Part shown: in pieces, positions 52,015-63,000 of the stretch
How positions within the stretch are numbered: position 1 is the stretch's first letter
Layout: the number at the start of each line of letters is the position of its first letter
Assembly: GCA_013400975.1 (NCBI GenBank)
Contig: WBMZ01003062.1
Coordinates: 62,001 to 126,000, forward strand
Direction: 5' to 3'
Origin: Atrichornis clamosus
Lineage: Eukaryota; Chordata; Aves; Passeriformes; Menuridae
DNA length: 64,000 nt
Translations under genes and position numbers: made by a program
Notes under the pieces: generated by a model
Seen by the model: only the letters and a program-made list of their open reading frames with translations
Database searches by the model: none
Told to the model about the DNA's origin: nothing

Positions 52015-52330
52015 TATTTGTGACCCATCCAAAACTCTCCTGTCTAGCTCCTCGCTTCATCTGTGTCTTTTCTTTTGCTTGGTCATCTTTTTCCATTGTT
52101 CTGTCCTTGAGGTACTTCCCTTCCAGCAGGAATAAAATCTTTCCTCTTCTGATTACTGGGGTGTTGTTTTCTATTTCCTATCCCCTCACAGCTCACCCTG
52201 ATATTTATTATTTATTTAGCACCCCTTGTTCTCTTTTCTGGGACTCTGTAATTCCACCTTGATTACTTCTTTCTCTCTCTTGTTGTCACCTTCATTTTTT
52301 TCACAGTTTTTTTTCTTGAACAGTCCATTT
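52015..52330 (+). other. pyrimidine-rich tract on the plus strand
   Basis: For about 300 bases the plus strand is dominated by C and T in runs such as TTTCTTTTGC and CTTTCTCTCTC, with few purine runs. Such strand asymmetry can arise from old microsatellite decay or from transcription-associated mutation. The 80-codon plus frame inside (52020-52262) is hydrophobic simply because pyrimidine-rich codons encode Phe, Leu, Ser and Pro. Confidence 0.55.
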
Positions 52331-55142
52331 GTTTCCTTGACATTAACAACTACTGACAGCCTGGTATCCTGTCTCCAACAGTGGCAAATAGCAGATGCTT
52401 AGAGAATAATCTAAAAAAGCAGGGTGAGAATATAATAATCCTAATATATCCTGGCAGCAGTGATCAGCATCACGTCTGCCTGACTGTTGTGAATGTCTTT
52501 AAGCACAGCCCAGTGGAGGCTATGCCTAACACCATGTGGGTGAGGAAAGGATAATTTTACAAAATGGCAAATTTTCTTGTGTAACTGCCTCTTTCCAAAA
52601 GTGCTGGCCTTTCCCTTTGGCTTTGCTTTGTTTAGCACACACAGCCAAATACTTGTTTCTGAACCAGTCCTGAGGTTTATTTGCAGGACTCCTTGTACCT
52701 GGCCAAGTAGGAGCTTGTGTTCTCTCCCCTGAGTCTCCCTGAGCTGGTTGCAGTGTGGCAAGATGAAGGGAGAAGTCCTTGTGTTTGGTTATGAGCCCTT
52801 ATACGATCGTGCTGCTTGACAGATCCCTCTAGCTCTTAAGCTCTGACTAGTTGTGATACAATCTGATAAATGTGATGTTGACAATTTATGAAAATCATGG
52901 CCACATAGGGGAGGGAGAGACCCAAAGGAGTCGGAGGAGGTATGTGGAGAATTTGGGGGGGCTTTTCTCTCTGAATCTTCATGGTTACTTTGGGGTTCAT
53001 CCTTTATTTGCAGATTATTTATTTTCTCCAGTATTCCTTCAAATCTGAAACAAGGTCTGAACTGTGTGAAGCAGGTAGAAAAATATATTTCAATTTTTTA
53101 AATGCTAGGTTTGAAGTTGCATTTAAAAATACCTCTGTTAGCAAGTAGAATATATATTATCCAGGGAACTGAACAGCTAAATCAGAGGAGTGATGTTGCA
53201 GGTGTTAGACCTCTAGTTACCAGTTCTTCAGCTGATGCTTGCTCTTTTACCATCACTGCTCCAGTACCCAACACCACAGTTTGATTTATCCTCATCGGAT
53301 GGTCAGCTTGACTGATAGAATTATTTGAGTCATATTTTATTCATATGATTTATTTTCTTTTGTGGTTGTTCCTTTGTACATTACTACCTGTAAAATTTTT
53401 GGAGGAGTCCTTGGAACTTCGTTAGGATAACATATAAAGGAGCAATGGGAAGACAGAAGCACTTTATTGACTTGAATAGTTGTCAGCACCCAGCTCCTCA
53501 CTGTGTGACCTCACCAGTAAGGGTAAGAGTTCTTCTGTTCTTATAGGTGAGTCTATAAGTCCCTACAGCTCTGACTGCTCCAATGCATGCCATGTGATTG
53601 TTGGATAAGACTGGACATGATTCTGTCTATTTTTTCCCCTCTCCTTTCAGAAGCAGAGGAGTGCCTGTAGTAAGCAGTGCCAAGTGATGCTAGCAGTGGC
53701 TTTAAAGGATGTTCAGAATAGGGTGAGGCACACAGTGTGCCTTTCCCAGATGGAGATTTCCAACTTTGTGCAAAGTTGTGTGTGCCAGAGCTCAGGAGTG
53801 TGTGCATATGCAAATTACCTTGTTAGAAATTCAGGGCAGAAAGGCACATAGTTCCTTTGCTGCCACAGGGAGCTGTATCTAGGGACTCAGGGTAGAAATA
53901 TGCCTCCTGATACATGTTTTAGTTCTGCATAAATCATCCATAAGTACAGCTCACTCTATTCATTTAGCTGGCGACAGTGTTATTTAGGGGTGATACGAAA
54001 GAGTCACAAAGTAATAAGGACTGCCTGAGAAGAAAATATGTGCTAAAGCTCTTAGGTGTAATGCTAATTTAAATAAAACATGGGCTCTATTGGGGCTGAA
54101 GAATATTTCTCTTGGAAGTCTTAATAATATTTAAGCCATGGATGCTTAAAACTTGGTTTTCTTCAAAATGAAGATGCCATGATTATTTAAGAATGTTTAG
54201 ACTCCTTTTTAGGTTGAGTTGATTCATTCTGTTCTTAAAAGAATGTTTTATGGGTATCTTAGCAGTAGGGACACCTGTGCTCATCTAATGTATGCAAATG
54301 CAGCCCAGAAGTGCATATCCCTAAACAAGATAGAAAGCACAGAGAGGAACTGCTCATCATGCTGCCAAGTCAGGCCATGCTTCAAGTTCGGCTGAGGAGC
54401 AAGGGCATGTTAAGCAGATATTCCTTTAATGATTATTAATGCAGATCTGGTACATAGAAAAATAATGTAATTCTTTGTAAAAACAATAAAAATAAATGTT
54501 GCAAAAAGAAATCTCCAAATTTTATATTAGCAAAATTATAAATATGCTAAAGGTAACAGCCATTCTACCTGGGAGGTGTTTATTGCCCCCACTCTTTATT
54601 TCTCTGAAGGTTATTCACTGTGAGGACACGATGCTGTAAAAGCCTTTGCTGAAGTGATAACCTTGTGCTACTTGCAAACAAAATTTGGTTAGATTGGAGT
54701 TATTGCTGCTATCTCACAGTGCAGATGCTTTCTAGTTACGGTGCAAATACTAGAACAAACAAGTCTTACTAATTTTAAGTACACCTTTATAAATATTAAA
54801 AGGTAAGCATGCATTTTTAAATGATTAGATGATTGGAATTTGAGTTGGAGCATAGTTCTGATAAAAGGTTATTATACTGATTGTTGAGGAACACACCTGG
54901 TGCAGGTAGCTCGATGTGCAGCCTCAGTGTGAGCTGCAGGTTGTGCCCTGGGTGGGAGAAATGGCTGGAGCCCCAGGCAAGGGGCCGGGAAACAGCTCGG
55001 ACCCTTCACCTGGCAAGGGACACGGGACCTGTGGTGCTGGCTGGGGGCTGGCCAGACACCCCCAGACTCTGCAGGAGCCAGTGAACAGCAGGAAGACCCC
55101 AGACTAAATATCGTCTTGGAGCAGGTGCACAGACTGTGAGGG

Positions 55143-55150
55143 TATAAAAG
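55143..55150 (+). promoter_or_regulatory. TATA box of the candidate LTR
   Basis: TATAAAAG is a canonical match, embedded in GGGTATAAAAGCCC with G/C-rich flanks typical of strong core promoters. Transcription would start about 25-30 bases downstream, near 55170-55180. If the LTR call is right this marks the U3/R boundary zone. Confidence 0.5.
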
Positions 55151-55222
55151 CCCAGAGATTCCTTTGTTTGGGTCCCTCCCCGGAGGCAGCAGCTCCAGCT
55201 GTTATGATGTCCCTGCACCGTG

Positions 55223-55228
55223 ATTAAA
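55223..55228 (+). terminator. polyadenylation signal ATTAAA of the candidate LTR
   Basis: ATTAAA lies 80 bases downstream of the TATA box, with a GTGTCTGGGACTCTG segment shortly after that could serve as the downstream G/U element. This spacing fits a short LTR R region. Confidence 0.4.
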
Positions 55229-55382
55229 TTATTTAAAGGAACCACGTGTCTGGGACTCTGCTCTGAGCAACCTGGGGTTGCGCCAGTGAGGGAAACCTGT
55301 GAGTGTGGGTTATTGCAGGGAGTCGAGTGGGGACCTGTTGGGTCACTGGAGCTGCCACTGCAAAGAGGCTGTGGTTCCAACA

Positions 55383-56094
55383 GTGACAGTCTGGGGTGGT
55401 GTGAGTGTGACCCCAAAAGTGGATCCTGGATGGTCAGACAGGCCTTGACCTCATCAGGCCATGGGAGTTCTTGATGAAGTCTTCTTTTCAGTCAGTATTC
55501 TTTTCCAAAGTGAGATGAAATGCTTTAGTTTGTGGTGAACCCTGAAAGTAATAGATGCTATTAACTGGAGATTTAAACTTTGTCCCTGTCTGCTGCTGGC
55601 TGCAGATTTTATGATAGTTCTCTTTTTATTTCTCCAATTTGTGTTGTATTGCTTGTGTTTCTTTAGTCTGTCAAAGTAGGCTGGAGCAACCTGGGCTTCC
55701 AGTTAATTCTCTGAAGAGTTGCAATGGATAAGGTATGGTTTCCCCTATCTCTTTCATATGTGGCAGGGCAAAGAATGCCTGCCTGCAGCACTTCAGTGAA
55801 ACCTCCTGTGGGTTGGGAAACAGAAGGTGTGAATACTGTGTTAATGATGCTAATTTGGGAGAAGAGATACCCAGGAGGGCAAGTTGTCTCCCTCCCTGCT
55901 GAAGCAGTAGGGGTCTGTTCTGTTGTTGTTTAGGCTGCCTGGGCTCATGTGACTCCTTTTCTATCTGTCCTCATATCTTGGAAAACATGGTTTCAAAGGT
56001 CACAGTTTTTAAAAATGTTTATCTTAGTAGGAGAAGATGACTTACAGTGATTTTTTTATTGTCCTGCCATGTAAACTCTTCAGTAAATGCATAA
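55383..56094. other. non-coding spacer between the candidate LTR and CR1
   Basis: No gene, retroviral primer-binding site or internal retroviral sequence is recognised directly after the LTR, which argues for a solo LTR. The only open frame of note (55724-55933, +, 69 codons) is unrecognised. Confidence 0.6.
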
Positions 56095-57062
56095 GATCAC
56101 AGAATCATTTAGGTTGGAAAAGACCTCCAAGATCACCAAGTCCAATCATTGACTGATCACCACCTTGTCTACTAGATCGTGGCACTAAGTGCCATGTCCA
56201 GTCATTACCTGAACGTCTTCAGGGATGGTGACTCCACTACCTCCCTGGGAGTCTGTTCTAGTGTATATCAAACCTTTCTGTGAAGAAATTCTTCCTCATG
56301 TCCCACCTGAACCTCTCCTGATGCAGCTTGAGGCCATTTCCTCTTGTCCAGTCACTGGTTGCCTGGGAGAAGGGGCTGACCCTCACCTGGCTGCAACTTT
56401 CAGGGAGTTATAGAGAGTGATAAGGTCCCCCCTGAGCCTCTTTCTCTCCAGGCTGAGCCCCCCCAGCCCCCTCAGCTGCTGCTCCCCATCAGACTTGTGC
56501 TCCAGACCCTTCCCCAGCTCCGTTCCCTTCTCTGGACCTGTTCCAGCCCCTCAACGTCCTTCTTGTCATGAGTGGCCAAAACTGACCCCAGGATTCGAGG
56601 TGTGGCCTCACCAGTGCCCAGCACAGGGGACAGTCACTGCCCTGCTCCTGCTGCCACACCACGGCTGGTACGGGCCAGGTGCCATCGGCCTCCTGCCCAC
56701 CTGGGCACACGTGGCTCATGTTCAGGTGCTGCTCACAGCTCCCCCAGGGCCTTTCCCACCGGGCACTTCCCAGCCCCTCTGCCCCAGCCTGGAGCTGCAG
56801 GGGGTTGTTGTGGCCCGAGGGCAGGACCCAGCACTTGGCCTGGTTGACTCTCACATCACCGGCCTCAGCCCATGGATCCAGCCTGTCCAGATCCCTCTGC
56901 AGAGCCTTCCTGCACTCCAGCAGATCAACACTCCCATCCAAACTGGTGTTATCCCGCAAACTGGCTGAGGGTGTCCTTGATCCCCTCGTTCAGATCACCA
57001 ATAAAGTTGACTCCAATACTGAGCCCTGGGCAACATCACTAGTGACTGGCTGCCAATTAAAA
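56095..57062 (-). mobile_element. CR1 LINE, 5'-truncated, antisense
   Basis: Read on the minus strand, this nearly one-kilobase fragment runs from the middle of the CR1 ORF2 reverse transcriptase to the CR1 3' end. The 3' terminus lies at 56095-56105, where the plus strand reads ATCACAGAATCATTTAGG, the complement of the family's TGATTCT-type repeat. The 3' untranslated segment (about 56095-56480) and the coding part (about 56489-57062) are in the expected order. At least two frameshifts and in-frame stops show it is dead. Truncation lies just upstream of the Q-G-S-V-L motif. It keeps more of the element than the copy at 14521-15084, and both contain the same C-terminal segment. Confidence 0.95.
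56489..57060 (-). pseudogene. CR1 ORF2 reverse transcriptase, broken partial domain
   Basis: The minus strand encodes W-Q-P-V-T-S...Q-G-S-V-L, a reverse-transcriptase motif, then shifts frame into D-L-N-E-G-I-K-D-T-L-S-Q-F-A. Here the family has its catalytic F-A-D-D box. In this copy the frame breaks after F-A, and the next open frame resumes with D-N-T-S-L-D-G. That frame continues through L-Q-R-D-L-D-R-L-D, N-Q-A-K-C-W-V-L and A-L-V-R-P-H-L-E-S to a degenerate counterpart of L-E-R-V-Q-R-R. Loss of the catalytic box and two frameshifts make it non-functional. Confidence 0.9.
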
Positions 57063-60000
57063 GATAACACGTGCAGCAGGGAAAGAGGCAATTTTATTGT
57101 TGTCCCAGGCAATGAGAAGGTGCCTGGGCACAGATAAACAGACTGAGGGGATCCTTATTTTTTCATAATTGGAATAATACATTTTGAATTTCTATTCTAA
57201 CCAGACATTTTGAAGCCTATCCAAACTTTATAGTGTTGTTTCTACAGTGGACTGCTTAGAATTGTCACTCTTCCTGAGGGTAGAAAGATTTTAACTTCCT
57301 GGGTTTTATTGAATTTCCAAATACAAATCTCTACCATTTACAGGTATTTTCACTTTTTTTTAATATCACAATTTTTACAAAATATTGGGAGAGTTCATAC
57401 TTTACTGGTGAATGTGAAGTTCAGCATTGACATCCAGCTTGTGTAGTGACTTGCAGAGCAGTGTAAAATGACTGCACTAATCTCACAGGGTGTTTATTGC
57501 TTCATGGTACTGACATTTTTTAGGGAAAAAAGGAAAAGGCTTGGGTCTCACACTCTGCAGCCGAGCTCATTATTCTGGTGGCAGGTCTTGGTGACTCTGT
57601 ATTTCCTTCAGGTCTGTTGCCTGTTGAATGGCATCTGGGCATGTGTTTTGCTGAATGACCCTTCCTGACCAGTAAAGCCGGTGAGGTCCAACACAAGCAT
57701 CCCTGGGCTGTAGCATTGGCACACGTGAAATGGCATGCTGGAAAACTGAGCTGGCATCTGTGCCTGTTTCATATTCCTGGATTTTACTTTCCTGAGCCCC
57801 CCCTGACAGGGATGAAGCTTGAAGAAATGAAGTGACCTGCCTGTAAGACAAACAAATGCTTAAATTTTTGTGTAATGCTTTTCAGTGGATCTCTTATTAA
57901 GACTTTACAAGCTTTTGGCTACTCGTGCAGCTTTAATGCTCTGTTTGTCATCTGACTATTAGCTGTGTTTGAAGTAGGAACTAACTCCAGAATCTAAATG
58001 AATGACTGTCAGTATATCTGTCATAAACAAGCAAAGAAACAATCCCCAATTTCTTCTTAGTCTCTAAATAGTGTTGCTCTACAGCTGCATCACAGTTTTC
58101 TTGTATAGGCTATGTCCTGGGCTATTCTAGAAGATAATTTTGATCAGGAAATGACTACCAGCCACATCACTGCCCCAAGCAATGATGAATTCAGAACCCT
58201 TTATAGAGTTTGCAAGTGGGTTTACAACGTCTGACATTGATGCAGAAGACTGCATCTCCCAGAGATGAGTAAAAAGCTCACTGAAAACACTTTGTGAATA
58301 ATAATTATAGAGCTATATTCACCTCTGATTTTTTTTTTTTGTGATTTCTGTGAGAAAACTGCATACTGAAATAGATAGAATTTTCTCTTTCCTTTGTGTT
58401 GCTCAGGGACTTCTTTTTTGCTTCTGGCTGCTTGAGGAAAAATGAGAAAACGCTGAAATTGAACACTAGACTTCCTAAGAGTATTGAAAGCATCCTAAGT
58501 GGCTTGGATGTACGTTGTAATGGCAGTGGTTTCTTTGATGGGTAGCTAAGAGGTCAAGCTTGAAAATATTGATATAATTTTCTAAGATAGTTCGGTTTTG
58601 TCAGGATGACAGATTTTTGATTGGAAACAAAGTATAAGAGATGAGGTGGTTTTTTTTTGGTAAAGATGATAGGTACAGGTAGCTCTTTTTGGACAGTAGA
58701 CCCTGTTACCCTCTTCTTGTTTTTCACAAATGTAGATGCTGACTTTCAAAAAGATGAAGATCCAAGGACACAATTCTGCATGGAGTAGTCAATGCCATCT
58801 TTTTTTAATAGCTATTGCTGTACTGATGTATAAAATCCATTGCAATGGCAGTGTTGGGGCACATGTAATTCTGGAAATACCTTTGGGTTTTAGTGTCTTC
58901 TGAGGCAAAATTAGCTGTTTGTTAACAATTCTTTGACTGTCACAAAAGCTTTTGAGAGTACTCTGTGTTTACTGGCTCAGTAATCTGTGTTCTGGAGTTT
59001 GGGGCAGTTCCTGCTCGTGGTAGAGCTCTGCAGATGCAAAGGGTTGACTTTTTGACTGATATAGTTCATTTCTGTGCAATCTCTGTGGCTTGACATAGAA
59101 TATAACAACTCCAGATTAAACATTTTCTCAAGTTAGTGACTTTTATATGGATGGTGATTTCAGGCAAACAGGGAATGATATTAAAAGTTTTTGTGGATGT
59201 AGTGTATAAAAATTACATAATATTTACATGGCAGCCACATCCTGTTAAATGCCTTTGAACATCATGCAACAACATCTCTCCAAATACTGATTACTGTTTC
59301 AATGTAACTGCAGTGGTTGCGGTGGACTGTGAGTCTCAAACTGCTGGAAGGTTCCTTAAATCAAGACATTGGGTCTTTCAGAATACATATTTTACCTCTT
59401 GGGTTTACACTGAGTGATTATTAACAGCACTGAATAAATGTGTGAAATCCTAGAAGCTGTGTGCAGTATCTTACCCAAAAAGGTCCCTGGTAACTGTGAA
59501 AACTGTGCTGGCAATCAGCAAGGGGTTACATCCTCAGGAGCCTCAGTCTCCTACACATTATGTGAAGAGGAGGGAGGAAACAGAGGTGCTGACCCCCAGT
59601 GTAGGAACTTCTCCAGTTTGCTGCTGAATATCTGCCAGAACTGAATGGAGAAATATCTCCTTTGTCTCACATTTACTGAAAATGTCCCTCAATACAGCTT
59701 TAACCCACAATATCCTTCATTCAAAATAAAGATGATAACTTTGTTTTGTCTTCTGATTGCACTCAGTGAAATACACAAATGTTGCTAGAATGAGAGTGGG
59801 TATCGTGTTGTGAATATGCAATAGTCTTTTTTTTTCTGACAGGCTTTATTTTATTATTTAATTATTGCATGACGAGGGTTTGCTTGACGAATAAGAAGGT
59901 TATTTAATTGGATTTTTTATTTCATAGGCAGGACCTAAAGAATTACTAGAAGGTGTTTCTCATAATATTTACAACTCTCCTTTTATAACACTTATTTACA

Positions 60001-63000
60001 CACATTTCATGGGTGGCACAGATGAACGTACAGAAATAGTACATATTTATAGATTAAGCCTATAGTATAAGGCAAATAAGCAAATGCCTTTAGTAGAATA
60101 TTTTCCTGCATAAGGACTCTGATTTTAAATAGTGTGGATAATGGTGTCTTTGCTATCCGAGGAGTATATGGTTATGACTCATGGTGTCATAAATACTACG
60201 GCTATTACAGTGAGCATCCAAGTGAAATTACACAAAATTATATATTTGCCAGGGTTCTTTTCTCTAACGGCCAAACTTCAAAATAGAAAGCTTTATTATT
60301 CATTTTGATGTGTCTGAACTACTGAATGTTCTTGCTGGCCCACTAGACAGTTTAATAGGGCTCCTGAACATCATCAATAATTCATGTGTCTCTTAAACAG
60401 GGATGTGGTACTTGTTGTTCAACTACAATCTGAGTGTACGATGTTGTGAGCCACTATAGGATGGCCAGGGACGTGCTCAGTGCAAGGTTCTTAGATTTGA
60501 ACACCCTGTGTGTGTGGTGATCCCAAACAGGAAGCTGTCCTCTTTGCTCTCGCCATAACTGTTGCATTTCCTGAAAAGGAGACAACTGTTAGCTGAGGAT
60601 GTAGTGAACTCCCTTCAGTACGATTGGGTGAGGTAAACAGCGTAAACCATCCCCAGAAAATGACTGTCAGTGCTGGCTGGACTGACATCCAAAGATAGGA
60701 AACTGACGGTCAAGGTGGAGGGGTGTGGAGGAAGTCTAGGCTGGGGTGCGTGAGGGCACAGGTAGCAATACCAAAAGTGAAAGTGAGTATTAAACCGGAA
60801 TAGATTGTTCTAATTCAAGACAGAACTGAAAATCCAGTGATTATTGTAGGATGTGTTAACTGATATTTATGAAGAAACCTAATGGGATGTAGTTTTTTTT
60901 TAAAGTATGTCTTTGACTTCATTGTTTTTATTCTTATTTTATATGTCACACACACTGTGACATCCCTTGTTGTGCTAAATGCCGTATCCAGATAGAAGGC
61001 TTTAGAATCAAAGAGGATGAGAAAGGCCAAGGGTTGAGTACAAGCAGGGCTATCCCCAGGGGCCTGTCATCTTGACATGCCTTAGGGAGGTCTGCTGGTA
61101 ACATTGACTGTCTTTGATCCCCTTTTGCCACTGCAGAGCTGAGGCACGCACAGCACTTAGGCATGACATGTCTAGGATGAGCATCTTGACAGAAATCACT
61201 GAGCTTCCTGCGTAGCAATCCAGGCTTTTTCTACAAGAACCATCCTTCTTTAGACTTGTCACACTTGAGCCATGCTCATGTATCAGTAGGAGTTGAGTAA
61301 GACGTTACAAAGAGCTCAGAAATTAAGGGTGTAGTGTCTTGTGCAGATATTTGTGAGAAACTGTTGGCAATGCTATTTTTGAGTAAGAATTTGTTGCACA
61401 TAGAACAGTAACTTGTCAGATAAACACAAGAAAATAGTATATATTACCATTCACGGGAGAGTTTTACTGTAGGTGGAATGAGTCTAAAGTCAAGACCCTC
61501 TTCTTCCCTATTTGAACTTTTTGTCCTTTATCAGGCTTCTAAGAAAAGTTTCATGCTGACTTGTTGAGTTCTGTATCTGGGTAAGGGTCAGATTGTGCCC
61601 TGTCTTTGTTCAGAATGCAGGAGACAGTGAAGGACTCCATGGCTATGCAGCTTTCAGGAGTCAAGCTGCAAACCAAGTAAACGTGAGCTGTGCTGGTTTG
61701 AAAACAGCTTTTTTGCAGCTAAATTAGGGGCTGGTAATGCAGCACAGTGTTGCACTCTGCCAGTGTGATGTCTGTGTTAAATGAGCGGAGAAGCAGGAGG
61801 AGTCTGTTCAGCTCTGTCCCAGCCTAAGGCTGGGGGAGATGTGATTTCACTGTGCACTGGCTCAGTGTTCCTTATGCCTTATGCATGGGATTTCTAGAAA
61901 AAATGAGCTGGAGCTCCCATTTTTCTATCCAGACTGCAATGAGTTTAGTCCTAACAACATGCAGCTCCTTCTGGAAATAGTTTTTGGGTGGTGGGTGTGC
62001 TTGAAAAGAAAGATGATGGTTCTTCACTTTCTTTTGGCTGTAATGATGACATTAAGATCTCAACATTTCTCTCTTAACTGCTGCATTTCAGTGAAGCTTT
62101 TACTCTATTTAGGTGAAGTGTTTGGGTCAAATGAAAATTCTGGCTCTGTGGTGAAAGAGCAGATGATGGCAGTGGCTGACAGTGATTACCAGTCATCCTG
62201 CACTCATGCCTTGGAGTGATGGCTAGAGGGACAAGGCTGATTGTTCCACACCAAGGATTACTGTGCTTGCTTGTCTGGGGCACACAGCATGAGCAAACCC
62301 GGTTTCTCATTAGGCTGTCAGCGGGGCCTCTGAGATCACAGCTCATGTACCACATCGGAGAGGGGGAGCTGAAACCACCAGCATTTGAATCTGTGTCCAG
62401 GGCGTTTCACTCTGACCTAGCAGGGCTGGGAGCCCCCACTGATCGTGACTGAGCTTCGAGCACTGCTGCCTCCAGTGCCTGTTGCACACCTGGAGCTGCT
62501 GCTTTGCAGTTGTACAGGTTGTACTGCTCCTGCCCAAACTGCTCATCACCAATGAAGTAGCTCTGAAATCTGACAGGATGATACCATTTCATAAGGAATT
62601 ATTTTATTCCTATTTTCCTCTCTCATTGCTGTGACAAGTGCTGGAGTTCCTCCAGACTGTCAGTGGGCTACAGCCTGGGACCCTCTTTCCAAATCTGTTT
62701 TCTGCTTTATTTCTTAGTGTCATGTTTTGTTTCCATGGAAACTCCCCAACCTAACTGAAGTTATAAGACTGTCAGGTGCATGAACAATGCTGTCATTAAA
62801 GAGCATCCTCAGCTCTGGATGTTTGCTCATCCTGTGTCCTACTAGGCAGGCAGTATGGTGTCAGGAGAGGCTACATGGTCATCAAAACCTGATGGGAGCC
62901 TGGAGACTTCGGAAGAGCTGGTGAAGCCAGCTGTTGTACCCCTGGAGAGGAGGTTCCTTTGGCTGGAGCTCCTTAAAGCTGTTGCGCCCATAGGAAGTCT

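Larger units (their letters stand above)
46306..54881. other. non-coding DNA, no gene recognised
   Basis: No exon, RNA gene or interspersed repeat is recognised. Short open frames up to about 127 codons (48544-48927, minus) are overlapped by opposite-strand frames. Around 49350-49560 there is a GC-richer patch with a few CpGs. A tandem repeat at 48001-48020 and a pyrimidine-rich tract at 52015-52330 are listed separately. Confidence 0.6.
54882..55382 (+). mobile_element. candidate solo LTR of an unidentified endogenous retrovirus
   Basis: This is a GC-richer 501-base block in AT-rich DNA. It begins TGTTGAGGAA and ends TTCCAACA, so the outer TGTTG/CAACA form the short inverted termini of retroviral LTRs. 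A TATA box (55143-55150) and an ATTAAA poly(A) signal 80 bases downstream (55223-55228) are spaced as in the U3-R-U5 layout, followed by a G/T-containing U5-like segment. No primer-binding site, polypurine tract or retroviral gene adjoins, so it would be a solo LTR. Flanking pentamers CTGAT and GTGAC match at only three of five positions, which is at best a decayed target duplication. I cannot assign a family. Alternatives are a host promoter or a chance combination. Confidence 0.55.

Noticed and set aside
55006..55416. 136-codon minus-strand open frame
   Set aside because: It lies antisense across the candidate LTR and resembles no protein.
56417..56968. 183-codon plus-strand open frame rich in Pro and Leu
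   Set aside because: It is the antisense reading of the CR1 reverse-transcriptase region.
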